Below are positions 22,624 to 33,500 of a stretch of DNA of 64,000 nt, piece by piece. Positions within the stretch are counted from its first letter, which is position 1. Each line of letters starts with the position of its first letter. The stretch spans positions 3,764,501-3,828,500 of the forward strand of contig NC_080564.1 in the NCBI RefSeq assembly GCF_030253575.1, in the 5' to 3' direction. The notes beneath the pieces are model-generated. The model ran no database searches. It was not told the DNA's origin and saw nothing but the letters and a program-made list of their open reading frames with translations. The position numbers and the translations under genes are program-made. This DNA is from Rhododendron vialii. Taxonomy: Eukaryota; Streptophyta; Magnoliopsida; Ericales; Ericaceae.

Positions 22624-23023
22624 GGCCCCGTTTGATAACAGTGATAGATGGTTGGGATTCATAAAGAGATGAAATTATGATTGAGATTAGTAATGAGAAG
22701 AGATTCGTAAGGAGATGAGATTGGTGATGAATATGTTTGTTTGAGATGGAATTATTAATATCATGTTTGTTTCATATGAGATATGATTTGATTGATAGTA
22801 TACACTTCTGTTTTTGTCCTTCACATGGGATAAGATTGGTAAAGAGATGGAATTGGTGAAGGCTATTTTCGTATTTGTGCATTGGCAAGGAGGGGATTGG
22901 ATTGTTAATACCAAGTCCCCCAAAGTATTGGTAATACCGCATAATGAGGGGATTCACATGCCCATGGGATTAATAGTCCACACCTCTTTTTGGTTACCAA
23001 ACAAGTTATTGTTAAACGGGGCC
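22624..23023. mobile_element. Tourist-like MITE (GGCCCCGTTTG ends)
   Basis: The ends GGCCCCGTTTGATAAC and GTTAAACGGGGCC are flanked by TTT (22621-22623 and 23024-23026), a 3-bp target like that of PIF/Harbinger elements. The 400-bp interior is rich in GAGATGAGATT-like repeats and encodes nothing recognisable. It sits between two copies of an older local duplication (see findings). Confidence 0.72.
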
Positions 23024-23383
23024 TTTACTAACAACTTTCTCCATTTGGTTGTGGACGCATTCGAGTATTACACATACGACTCAAAGGAAGTTTCGTTTTC
23101 ATAGTAGTGTGTTTCTACAAAACTTTTACATGTGTTATACTACTAGTTTTGAGACGCAAGTGAGTCCACGGGCTAAACGAAATGCTCTCTTTCCTTTCCT
23201 TTTTCGTCCCTCCTTTCAATTTAAATTAAAAAAACGTGTTTACGTGTTGTTTTGAATCTTTTCAATGAAAGAGGAACCTTGGCCGTCAGTGAATTAGAGC
23301 GGTGGTGTCAAGACTCAAGATTAGTGCCTTCATATAAATGAGAAGATCCGGACTCCCACAACTTAAGCACACAAACATAGTCA

Positions 23384-23615
23384 CATTCACATTCATATGT
23401 CGGAACTGCAATAATATTCGCACAAGTGAATAAACCTTTGGTTAATAGTTTTTCTATACATAGTCACGTTCATATGTCGGAACTGCAATAATATTTGCAT
23501 AAGTGAATAAACCTTTGGTTAATGGTTTTTCCATAAAAAGTCACATTCATATGTCGGAAACTGCAATAACATTTGCATAAGTGAATAAAACTTTGGTTAA
23601 TAGTTTTTCCATTTG
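23384..23615. repeat. Three-copy tandem repeat, 77-bp unit
   Basis: CATATGTCGGAACTGCAATA recurs at 23394, 23471 and (with one extra A) 23548, each followed by the GTGAATAAACCTTTGGTTAA segment and a TTTTTC stretch. The unit spacing is 77 bp and copies are about 90 percent alike. No function apparent. Confidence 0.85.
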
Positions 23616-23950
23616 GTTGTAATCGCCTTCGAGTATTTCTAGTGGTGTTGTACTTAATAATGCAATTGTTTTTTATTTTATTTTAAATCTGATGTTCGGG
23701 GTATCTTGTACGCACTTCGATTAATTCCGAAGCCCTAGATTAAGTTAACAGTCAGACAAACCCTGCAGCAGTCTCAAAGTTTGAAGTGTTTGGCCTCCGG
23801 CCCTCTGTGAGATTCATGTGCAATTGGTGCAACTGTCTTGAAACATCTTTCCTTGGTATATATTTGCCTGGGTTCTTTGAGTTCCATCTTTTTTAGGCTT
23901 TTGCCACAGAGTAGGTTGGAAAAATGTATTTGCGTAAATGATATGGAGGT

Positions 23951-24022
23951 GGGTGTTTGGTCTAGTGGTATGATTCTCGCTTTGGGTGCGAGAGGTCGTG
24001 AGTTTGATTCTCGCAACACCCC
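23951..24022 (+). tRNA. trnP-UGG: tRNA-Pro (anticodon TGG)
   Basis: A 72-nt cloverleaf: acceptor GGGTGTT pairs with AACACCC; the D arm is TTGGTCTAGTGGTATGA; the anticodon arm TTCTCGCTTTGGGTGCGAGA carries TGG; the T arm is GTGAG-TTTGATT-CTCGC with one G-U pair. It closely matches the usual plant nuclear tRNA-Pro. One oddity: the T loop has TTT where TTC is almost universal, so the conserved C56 (pairing with G19 and part of the B box) is T. A pol III terminator follows at 24037. It could be a functional gene or a slightly decayed copy. Confidence 0.87.
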
Positions 24023-24036
24023 CCACATATGTTATC

Positions 24037-24043
24037 TTTTTTT
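24037..24043 (+). terminator. Pol III terminator of the tRNA-Pro gene
   Basis: A run of seven T residues begins 15 bp after the mature 3' end of the tRNA, a normal place for RNA polymerase III to stop. Confidence 0.7.
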
Positions 24044-24668
24044 CTCCCGACGGTACAATGATTTGCCTGAAAGCTTCATCCACAAGTGTTAAATCCGGAT
24101 TTCGTGCATGTAAATGATTTCATTCATTGTCCATTAAGATATCTCTATGACTGGATTGTGGCAATCTCCAAGGTAATTTTCTGGTTTTATCTTAAGCTTC
24201 GAGGTAATTGGCTGGTAATCGTCAATGGTATGGCCATAATATGGTCCTCACTCCCCCACATAATATGGTCAGGTCCGAATTACGTGCAGGAGAGAGGAGC
24301 TGGGGCATCATGTGGCAAATACCCCTCGGGGCGCTGAGTAATTCTCCAAAAACCTCATGCATAAGCCAAAAAACCTAAGGTTATCGGTCACAGGGGCGAA
24401 ACATTGTTGACAAATAAAGGGACCTACGGAAGAAAAGAAGGAAAATCTAGAAATCTTTCTGAAAAAAGTGTCTAGGAATCAAAATGTTGCATATCATTAT
24501 GTCAATAGTTGATCAGATGAGAAAACATTGCCAGAATGTTAACGAGCATAACCAACTTGTTAAGTATGAAATTGCATCAACTGTTGCTACAAATTGACCG
24601 ATCAAAACTATGCGTTTTAGGAGGACAACGATTTACGCGTCGAAAGTTATGATTTTAACGAGGAGGAA

Positions 24669-26597
24669 TTAGCGGTGTTTACAAGGAGGGAGCGGAGCTC
24701 CACACAATCCCGGATTGCCCAAAAAACCAGAAACAGGTAGAAGAGCCTTATGAGGAGGAATTCTCCCACTTAGCCGATTCCCAGAAACATCAAACTCTAT
24801 CAGCCCCTTCAAGTTCAGTATGTTTTCGGGAATACTACCAATCAATTTGTTATTGGAAAGCACTATCGTTGTCAACTCCGTGGCATTGCCAAGCTCCGTT
24901 GGTATCCTTCCCGAAAGCTCGTTTCCTGAAAGTTCTAGCACCTGCAATGCACTCAGTTGTCCCAGTGACGCCGGTATTGGTCCTCCCAATGGATTATGCG
25001 AAAGGACTAGCGACACGATGGAAGTCATAGCCGTTTTTTCCCCAATGTTTTCGTCGATAAAACCCTTGAATGTGTTGTTGGATAGGTCAATGGAGTTGAA
25101 ATGCCCGAGTGGTTCTTGGACATTTTTCGAAAAAACTGCATCTAATTGTCCTGATAGCATGTTGGAGTGGAGATCAAGATCCATGAGAAGCACTAAGTTC
25201 TTGAATTCTAGTGGAATCGACGAGTGGAATCTGTTGTTTGATAAGTTAAGAAATGAAAGGTTTGTCATGTTTCCAATCCAAGTGGGTAATTTCCCTGTCA
25301 ATCCATTGCTTGATAAATCAAGTGTTGACATTGATGAGGAAGATAACCAATTTGGGAGCTGACCTTTGAGTCCTGTTTTCGCTAACAGTAGCCGAAAAAG
25401 CCTCGAGTTTTCAATCCATTCTGGTATGGTCACAAGTCCAAGAGGATTAAATGAGAGGTCTAAGCTTTGTAAATTCTGTAGTTTCACAAGTTGAGGAGGA
25501 ATTGGACCAGAGAGTTGGTTTCTCGACAAATCAAGTGTTTGAAGACTCCCTAAATTGGCAAAACTTGATGGGATTTCCCCGAAAAACCTGTTGTTTGAGA
25601 AGAAAATATCAGTGACATTGACAAGGTTTCCAATGGTTGCGGGCAGTTTTCCACCCAGCATATTGTTTTCGAAAATCAGCCTCTGGATGTTCGAAAGCTG
25701 CCCGATCGATGCCGGCAATGCCGCGGTCAGCTTGTTTTCGGATAACCGACAGAATTGCATGGAAACAAGTCCAGAAATCGACGATGGGATGGTTCCAGTG
25801 AGTTGGTTTTGGTTGAGATACATCAAAACCAATTTGGACAGTCCGCCAATTGACTTGGGTATGCTTCCACTTATTTGGTTTTCGGATAAATCAAGATATT
25901 CAAGCAACTTGAGTTTCCCAATGGTGTCTGGAATTTTCCCAGAAAAGTTATTTTCGTGGAGATCAAGCTGTGTTAGTGAAACCATATTGCCAAGTGAAAG
26001 TGGGATTTGACCGGAAAATCGGTTACTCGAAAGACCCAATTGGGAGAGAGAGGAAAGAGATGGAAAAACAGTGGAAGGGACAGTACCGGACAAATTGTTG
26101 TTACTGAGGAAAAGCTTTTCCAGTTTGGTGAGGAATTGGAATGACGTGGGAATCGAACCGGCGAGCTTGTTTTTGTCGAGAAAGAGGTGATTGAGTTTCG
26201 AAAGCCTTCCGAATTCGGGCGGAATTCGGCCTTTCAACTCTTTGAGGTTACTGAGGTCGAGGAGCTGGAGGAAAGAGAGGTTGGAGAGGGAGGGGGAGAG
26301 AGTTCCGGCCATGTAGGTGTCGAGGATGAAGTCGGCGCCCGACATGAGGCCGGAGCGAGAGACGTTAACGACTCGGCCGGAGGTGGGGTCGCAGACGACG
26401 CCAGCCCAGGCGCAGCAGTCGGAGGAGGGTGTCCATGAGAGGAGGAGGTTTGATGGGTCGGAGGTGATTTTGTGCTTGAATCCAAGTAAGGCCTGTTTGT
26501 CTACTTGGTGGCATGATTGGGATGGGGATTGGATGAGAGAGAGTGTGAGGAGATAGAGGATGAGAGAGAGGGGTTTTCTCTCAATGGGAATAGACAT
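24669..26597 (-). CDS. Secreted leucine-rich-repeat protein (receptor-like, no kinase)
   Basis: A single-exon gene for an extracellular LRR protein, probably a ligand- or partner-binding wall/apoplast protein. From the Met at 26597 it has 642 aa. The residues after it (SLILYLLTLSLIQSPSQS) form a signal peptide, which is why I prefer this start; an upstream in-frame Met at 26672 would put 25 polar residues before it. Next comes an LRRNT cap (CHQVDKQALLGFKHKI ... CCAWAGVVCD), then about 20 plant-type LRRs of 24 residues (LxxLxLSxNxLSGxIPxxhGxL), ending with LSGRIPPHKALLPVSGFLGN and GLCGAPLPPC. There is no transmembrane segment or kinase domain after the repeats, so it is neither a classic receptor kinase nor a membrane-anchored RLP. 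It resembles DRT100/PII-2-type LRR proteins; ligand unknown. Confidence 0.9.
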   Translation of the reverse strand: MSIPIERKPLSLILYLLTLSLIQSPSQSCHQVDKQALLGFKHKITSDPSNLLLSWTPSSDCCAWAGVVCDPTSGRVVNVSRSGLMSGADFILDTYMAGTLSPSLSNLSFLQLLDLSNLKELKGRIPPEFGRLSKLNHLFLDKNKLAGSIPTSFQFLTKLEKLFLSNNNLSGTVPSTVFPSLSSLSQLGLSSNRFSGQIPLSLGNMVSLTQLDLHENNFSGKIPDTIGKLKLLEYLDLSENQISGSIPKSIGGLSKLVLMYLNQNQLTGTIPSSISGLVSMQFCRLSENKLTAALPASIGQLSNIQRLIFENNMLGGKLPATIGNLVNVTDIFFSNNRFFGEIPSSFANLGSLQTLDLSRNQLSGPIPPQLVKLQNLQSLDLSFNPLGLVTIPEWIENSRLFRLLLAKTGLKGQLPNWLSSSSMSTLDLSSNGLTGKLPTWIGNMTNLSFLNLSNNRFHSSIPLEFKNLVLLMDLDLHSNMLSGQLDAVFSKNVQEPLGHFNSIDLSNNTFKGFIDENIGEKTAMTSIVSLVLSHNPLGGPIPASLGQLSALQVLELSGNELSGRIPTELGNATELTTIVLSNNKLIGSIPENILNLKGLIEFDVSGNRLSGRIPPHKALLPVSGFLGNPGLCGAPLPPCKHR

Positions 26598-26732
26598 TGG
26601 AGATTGGAGTGTGGAAATGGGAGTTGGATCATTGGAGTTCATGTAGTGTACATTGTCGGTGGAGGTGGTCAATAATCTGATCTAAGTGTCGGAATTAAGA
26701 ATTTGATGACAAAGAATACTAGTAGCAAAGAG

Positions 26733-26745
26733 GATATATTATATG
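26733..26745 (-). promoter_or_regulatory. TATA box of the LRR gene
   Basis: The minus-strand sequence ACATATAATATAT lies about 60 bp upstream of the first in-frame Met and 136 bp upstream of the preferred start at 26597. It would give a transcription start near 26705, which leaves either Met available as a start. Confidence 0.4.
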
Positions 26746-27117
26746 TACCCAATTAGCCGCCACATTGGAAAGGGCATCAATGCGCTCCAGCAATATAAAT
26801 ATGCATGATTTTTTTTTAAGGAAACGCAAACATATATTCATAGCTAAAGCTCTGAATAACAAGAAAAACAGACAACCACCAAAAATTAACACCTCCAGTG
26901 CTGAAGACCACCGATCTGCTCATGGACGTGGCCAAAGAAAGTAGGAAAAACCATATCAAATGCTAAAGCTCACCTCTCCTTCGTCATGATTCATTCAGGT
27001 GGAATGTAGTGGAGGTAACATCCACATAAGAAAAGTTTCTCTGTAAAAGCTGGAAACTGAACACAAGGCAGGTCCTTGCACCGATTTGGAGTTCCCGTGT
27101 TGAGAGATACTCCTGTA

Positions 27118-27412
27118 CTCTTTTCGTCCCATATTATCTCTTTACTAGTAATCTATTTTGGAATGTCCCAAAATATTTTTACTTTATCTGAAAAATCAAT
27201 AATTTTTTTTTGGCAAATTATTAGCATATAATTAACCTTTATAAATAAAAGTAGTTTTAAAAGTAAAGAATAAGAGATGGCATTGAAAATCAAATCCAAT
27301 TTTCTAAGGAAATGTGCATTATTTGCGTGATCATTAATTTAATGCACAACTCCTTAAAAAGATTGAAGTCCCAGACTCCCGGCATAGAGTAAACAATATG
27401 TACCAGAGGGAG
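27118..27412. mobile_element. Stowaway-like MITE
   Basis: The ends CTCTTTTCGTCCCATATTAT and CCAGAGGGAG are imperfect versions of the CTCCCTCCGTCCC terminus, with TA at each boundary (27116-27117 and 27413-27414). The right end is more eroded than the left. Confidence 0.5.
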
Positions 27413-27454
27413 TAATTTAGTGGTTGAAAATGAAACGAAACAGAGTATATTAAT

Positions 27455-27568
27455 CCTAAAGGGTTTAGCTAAGTAGACATGAAAAAGCAACTAAGTATTT
27501 GTCATCCATGAAACTGCATGTTCGAATCCTGCGAAAGCGAAGAATTTCAAACTTTGGGCCACTGGAAG
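27455..27568 (+). mobile_element. SINE-like tRNA-related fragment
   Basis: GGTTTAGCTAAGTAGACATG resembles a pol III A box and CATGTTCGAATCCTGCG a B box, about 45 bp apart. A 20-bp direct repeat (ATTTGCGTGATCATTAATTT) lies at 27321-27340 and 27569-27588. The right copy abuts the tail, but the left copy lies well upstream inside the Stowaway-like element, so the boundary is not fully explained. There is no clear A tail. Confidence 0.4.
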
Positions 27569-28106
27569 ATTTGCGTGATCATTAATTTCAGGATACTGAA
27601 ATTAATTGAGATGTGCGTAAGTTAGCACCGACATCCAATTATTAAAAAAATGAAACATAATTTACCATACCCAAAAAAAAAAGTCCCTGGTCCGTTAAAC
27701 ATACGACTAAATGACGCAAAGTATCACTAATCCATCATTAGTGGGATCACACGGTACTGGGATTACTGGCAAATGAAGCTTAGAAATGCATGCTTCATTG
27801 GGAGATAATCAAAATTAATTCAAGTTGTTGATGGATCTAGCTAGGATAAAGTCAAAAACTATGAGCCGTGACCCTACCATCGTTGTGCAGATAAAAATTT
27901 CGTAAAATTTATCACCATTGAAGGGAAAGCCACTCCCTTATAAAAAAAAAAAATTACTAATAACAATGCCAAAAGTATATAGTGGCCGGTGTTTAGATTG
28001 AGACCTGTGACCCTCATCCTGACTTGTGATAAAGTGATAAGAATGAAGAAGATGCGTGAGTTGATTTAACGCAGTGCGCGCCTCGATTTGGGGACTGGTT
28101 GAGCCT

Positions 28107-28285
28107 TTTTTTTTTACAACCGAATGTCTGGGGCAGGTTGCGCGCATCTCGACCGATTCCGGGGCTCTGAAGGTAACGAACAGGCATGACGCCCAATGGT
28201 CCCAAGGTTTGGAATGTTTGACCTCCGTGAGAATGAAACCGAGACCTCATAGATAGGAGCACTTATTGCTTTCTCACAACTATTT
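28107..28285 (-). mobile_element. SINE, minus strand
   Basis: On the minus strand a tRNA-like B box (GGTCTCGGTTTCATTCTCAC) is followed by a body containing ACCTTCAGAGCCCCGGAATC and GGTCGAGATGCGCGCAACCT, and an A tail (T run at 28107-28116). A related body fragment (GTTTACGCACATCTCGACTA) appears at about 36741-36760, so the sequence is dispersed. The 5' limit is approximate and no target duplication was found. Confidence 0.55.
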
Positions 28286-28380
28286 CGCCAAACTCTTGAA
28301 CATCTGAACTTGTGATAAATGTGGGAAGGTAAAAGGTTGGTCTTCTTTTTTTCGGGCCCTTTTTTTTGTCCACAGATAAG

Positions 28381-28543
28381 GTTGTTTTAGAAAGTGACTT
28401 CTTCTTCATACTAAATGTCAACGGACTAGGCCCTCTTTGGCAAACAAATTTCATCACCAGAGTTGTTTTAGAAAGTGACTTCTTCTTCATACTAAATGTC
28501 AACGGACTAGGCCCTCTTTGGCAAACAAATTTCATCCCCAGAG
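28381..28543. repeat. Tandem duplication, 81-bp unit
   Basis: Two adjacent copies start with GTTGTTTTAGAAAGTGACTT at 28381 and 28462 and are virtually identical (one A/C difference seen near the end of the unit). The near identity implies a recent duplication. No gene function recognised in either strand. Confidence 0.9.
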
Positions 28544-29212
28544 TAACTAATAATTTTGTATCTTGTTTACTCGAAAGTTGTGACCAAATAGAGCTACTCC
28601 TATCAATTAAACCACTGCAGCATGTTTCTTCATTCTTCAATCACGATTCTCTGCATGGGAGAATTTTGAGTTGGCCTTCATAAATCACCATCGGCCGGCG
28701 AATATACTCCAAGTCTGACTCTAATTCATTTTCTTTCACATCGCTGCTTAGAACGATCTTCAATCCATTGAAGCTGCTCGATCCACAACTCAATTTCAAG
28801 AATCGTGCGGCTAAAATGTCGCTTGGTACTAAATGAGAAACTTCGGAATGTCATTCTTTGCTTTTGGTATTCAATGTTGTTCTCTTCCTTCCTTGGACTT
28901 GTTCCGTTCGGTTCCATCGGTTGATAGAAGGATTAATTTTTTTTTTAATTATTGGTCATTTTATAAGGATTAATGAAATCTGGCACTCGGCTCGTTAAGG
29001 AAGAAAAATGGGCTTAACTAGTTGGGCTTATTGAGGCCTCAATGATGTTCTGTGTACAACGGTCAGCCCTTTCACTGCTAGCGATTATTGAAAGCAAGGG
29101 TTCACAGGCCTAAGCAATCGGCCCAATTCGATATCATGATGGCCCAGTTAGCAAAACACTTTTTAAGTTTTCAGCAGATTTATTGCAACTCTTGTAGTTC
29201 AAAGTTTTTGTA

Positions 29213-29428
29213 CTCCCTCCGTCCCATAAATGTTTGTTCAGTCCGAAAAACGAGAACGTAAAAATAATACAATTTTTGCAAGAAAGATTCAGAAGGATTT
29301 CAATCATTTACTAGGCATCGATGAGTTCCTTTAATTTATGAAAAATGTTTGAATTTTGTCTCGAAAGAAACACATTATTCTTTAGTTCTCGTTTTGCGAA
29401 CTAGACAAATATTTTGGTGCAGAGGAAG
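29213..29428. mobile_element. Stowaway-like MITE
   Basis: The left end CTCCCTCCGTCCCATAAATG is canonical; the right end GTGCAGAGGAAG is eroded. TA flanks both ends (29211-29212, 29429-29430). Inner arms TTTGTTCAGTCCG and CGAACTAGACAAATATTTTG are inverted partners. Confidence 0.65.
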
Positions 29429-29689
29429 TAGCTCCTAAGTTTTATGAGTTCAACAGTATTTTTCATTTTGAAGATTGAGTTTGAATACAGTACTTGGATT
29501 ATAATTGGAGATGCTCTTATGAGTATAATAACAAATCCATTTCAAAAATTTGAACAAGCCCGTATCAAATTTGAATTAACTTTGTTCGTTTTACGGCTAT
29601 TACCAGTAATTTAAAATCTGAATATTCAAAATATCTTTCATCATTTCTCTTAATTTTTCTTTTGTATTTTTTTTAAAGTGGATACAGAA

Positions 29690-30073
29690 ATGCTACTGGT
29701 ACAGCAAGTGCTGTATGGACAGCGAATACAGCGCGCTTTGGGCCCATCTCGAGTCCATCAAAGATAATCAGAGTCGCTCATTTTGTTCAAAATATTTTTT
29801 TTGGGGTCACCGTAAAAAATCAGCTCCATCCGATATCATTAAGAGCGTTTACAAAACGTCCAATTTCGCTTCAAAATTTAGTCTAGCAATTTAGCAAACA
29901 TGGACATTTCATAAACGCCCTTCACGATATTGGATGGAGCTAATTTTTGACAAGAATCTTAAAAAAAATATTTTAAACAAAGTGAGCGGTTTCAATTATC
30001 TGTGTTGGACCCGAGACGGGCCCAAAAGCTCACTGTACATGCTGTCTGTACAACTCTTGCCGTACCAATAGCA
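29690..30073. mobile_element. Hairpin MITE, CCGTTCA/ATCAGCT core family
   Basis: ATGCTACTGGTACAGCAAG ... GGACAGC at the left pairs with GCTGTCTGTACAACTCTTGC ... ACCAATAGCAC at the right. AAAATCAGCTCCATCCGATA pairs with ATATTGGATGGAGCTAATTT. The loop is around 29880. Non-coding. Confidence 0.7.
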
Positions 30074-30530
30074 CAATTCAAGTGGATAATAGAAACCACG
30101 TGCGAACAATACACGTCACGGGGTCATCCACAAACCTTTGTCCTTGGAATCTGGATGCTGCAAAATAAAAAAACAAATCTAGTTTGGATTAGCTTCGTCA
30201 TCTGAAGAAAGATCTTTACTATTACCAAAACTATTTTTAGATCCTTATGATTTCCCAATAATATCACTATTACTGAAATGCTGCTCGGATTAGACGGTTC
30301 ATATTCGTATGCGTTCAAATTCAACTCAAGCCGTTCATGTCGAGATGAAAGATCGGATTGGTCACTCGACACCGCTTTGCTGGAATGCTGCTCGGCAGCA
30401 TTGATATCTAACTTCTAGTTGTAGAGAGAGAAAAATGAGGATTGAGAGAGTCTAAACATACATGCATGGATAGTCACCATGATGATCAGATTCAGACCAG
30501 ATTTCACACACAAACACACAAACACACATT

Positions 30531-33500
30531 TCAAGGAATCACTGGCCCAAACATCCTCCTACACTCCACCGACGACTTCTGCTCGCCACCCTCGCAAAAG
30601 AAAAAACTCGCCGGACACCGGTACAAGCAGTTCCTCCCCAACTGGACCGTAACCGAACCCGGATCCGTCACCTTCATCAACGGGCCTGGTATGGGTCCGA
30701 ACAGGTAATTCCCACCCAGCAACAGCCTCTCGAACTGCGACACCCCGGCGCCGGGTAAAACCGCCCGGATGGCGTACTGGGTCGGAATCATACCCGTGAA
30801 CCTGTTGTTCTCCAGGGATAGGGAGGAGAGCTTGGGCATTAAACCCATGAAGGCCGGTAACAGTCCTTGGAGCTGGTTGTTGCTTAGATCCACGGCTATG
30901 AGTGGTGGGTTTTGTTGGGCCCAGTTGTAGGGTACTTGAACCGACCCGAATTGGTTGTAGGAGAGGGTGAGTTGCTCGAGAGACGGGTGGGTGAAAAGAC
31001 CCGATGGGACTGACCCGCCGAGCTTGTTGTGGCTCAGGTCCATTACCTACAGAAAAAAGGAGCTAAATTTTTAATCAAATGAGGTGAGAATGTTATGGTG
31101 AAATTTGCATGGAAATTGTTTTACTCCGTATTTGATAATGGTACAAGTAAGCTCCCGTTCTATTAAGATTCTTAATTTTATAAGTACTTATTTTAAATTT
31201 TACAAGAGAGATCATTCTTTTATAATACATCACTTTTAATTTATAAAATTAAATACTTATTTGACTTAACAAAACGGGGTCTAAATATCCAAATGCTGCA
31301 AAAATAAATGACCAGCTCTAGCACTACGTAAATAAGAATATAATGCGTTTGAAATTGTTCGATGGACTTAGATTTCACATGATTGTACATTGACTATATA
31401 TACCCGTACCAAACGATTGCAAACATATCTATATCTGAACATATCTGTGGAAGCATTTCGAAAATAATTGTACAAACAAAAATGGTACGTAGTAAAACTG
31501 AAACTACAAAAGGGTGAATACTATTTGGGACATACCTGATCTATTCTGTCTCCACATTTTGGCCTTTTTTCCGCACATCTTAAATAAGCACTAAGTCTAG
31601 GTACATTACATTTAACCACTACGTACATTTTTTGTAGGGTTCACTTCGGATTCCAAAAAAATACAGAAAAATGTCCATAAATTTTAGAATAATATTTTAT
31701 CGGGCAATGTAAAAAATCAGCTCCAACGGATATCGGTAACTATTATTTCTTGATTCGTAGGGACAAAACTGTGCAGTTGAGCAGTTTCGACCATACAAAT
31801 CAAGAAATAATAGTTACCGATATCCGTTGGAGCTGATTTTTTACATGGCCCAATAAAATATTATTCTAAAATTTATAAATATTTTTCTGTATTTTTTTGA
31901 AATCCGAAGTGAACCTTACAAAAAAATATAATAGATGATGTAGTGAATAAATGGTAGACGTAACATCTCTCATAAATAAGTTCGTAAATGGTAGTAGTAG
32001 TAAAGTATTTAAGATTGTTTGACTTCTTTATAATAAACCGTATGATAATCCCAATAAAGGGAGAAAAAAAAAATGTCAATTTTTGTATTACCTCCGTCCG
32101 GATTTAATTATTCATAGTTCTATTCTAACCAACTAAAAAACGGATTATATCTTTGAATCCGTAATGAATTTTAAATTGAAACATATAATCAATTGAAAAA
32201 TGACACAAATTCTAAAAAAAAACTATTAAATCCGGACGGAAAGAGTAGTTCCCATCAACTACTTAACTTATTAAACTCATGGTACTTTTTAACCAAATCC
32301 AGGAGTGCCAAAATCGAAGGTTTTATTAAATTATGTTCCCAATTTTTTGAAAAAGCAATAACGAGGAAAAAAAAGTGTATATTAGTACCTGACATTCTGT
32401 CTTGTTTTTGTATTTAATGAACCTTTTATGGATTTTAATCATATTTTTCCTTTCAAGTTACTTCTAAATTCCGAAAGGTAAAAGCTTTTGACTCCCCCAA
32501 AAAATTCCAAAAAGAAAAAATAAATCTTTTTAACATAAAATATCCAAAAGACAATTCAAACATCTGGCCTACTTTTCAACTATTTTTTTTAAACAATTTT
32601 TTTTTTAATCTAAAGTAAAGTTATTTCTACTAAACAAAACACTTAACGCATTTTACGCATTTTCTTCCATTTTACGCATTTTCTTCCACTGAACTAAAAC
32701 ACCCGTGCATATTTTCTTCGTTGTTAGTGACAGACAATCTTCGGACGAATACGAAGAACAGATTATGCAACACATTTTTAACAACTTTTAGTATAGTGAA
32801 AACACCGTAAATAGCTTGCTATAGAAGCCTACCGGAAACGGCACCGGAGTCTAAAAAGTGTATAACTGATTATTACCTGCAAATTCACCATACTCGTTAA
32901 ACTCGCCGGAATATTCCCTTCCAGTTGATTATTCCGCATGATAAATTCAACAAGAGACGCCGGAAGCGTAGCCGGGAGTTCGCCGGAGATGGCATTATCG
33001 CTGGCATCCAAGAGATTAAGGCTACCGAGTTGACCCAGATCGGGAAGCTCGCCGCTGAGCTTGTTCCCTTGGACACCGAGCCTTACCAAATTCTTCAGAC
33101 CGTTGACACTCCACGGCATTGTGCCCTCCAGCTTGTTATTATCAAGGTAAAGCTCTTGAAGCCCGGATAAAGACCCGATAGAGTCGGGTACTGGCCCGGA
33201 TAGCGAGTTAAACGAGAGAATGAGTCGGCTCAGCCGGGTCAAGTTCGAGAGCGAGTCGGGTATCGAGCCGGAGAAGTAGTTGTTGGAGAGGTCTAGGGTT
33301 TGGAGGTAGGGGAGGTTCCAAGAAGAGGAAGCGAGTGACCCGGAGTAACCAGCCGAGTCGAGGGCGAGTTCGGTGACCCGGCTCGAGCCGGAGATCACGG
33401 CGTCGCATCGGAAGCCGCAGGTGAACTTTTCGGTGAAGAGGCTGTCGCAGGGGTCGAAATTGAAGTCCCACGAGGCGAGGCAGGAGCCGGGACTCAGTGA

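Larger units (their letters stand above)
26746..30530. other. Gene-free region between the two LRR genes
   Basis: No host gene recognised. It holds the Stowaway-like elements at 27118 and 29213, the SINE-like sequences at 27455 and 28107, the 81-bp tandem repeat at 28381 and the hairpin at 29690. An antisense open stretch at 28726-28917 has no recognisable motif. Confidence 0.5.

Noticed and set aside
23384-23615. Regular three-copy repeat that could suggest a CRISPR-like array
   Set aside because: The repeats are directly adjacent 77-bp units without unique spacers, in a plant genome; it is an ordinary tandem duplication.
23774-24028. Antisense open frame beginning [18 protein letters not shown]
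   Set aside because: It is the reverse complement of the tRNA-Pro gene and its flank; this peptide is a familiar artefact of antisense tRNA sequence, not a protein gene.
24820-26010. Long plus-strand open frames opposite the first LRR gene
   Set aside because: They are shadows of the repetitive LRR codons; the minus strand has the signal peptide, cap and LRR consensus.
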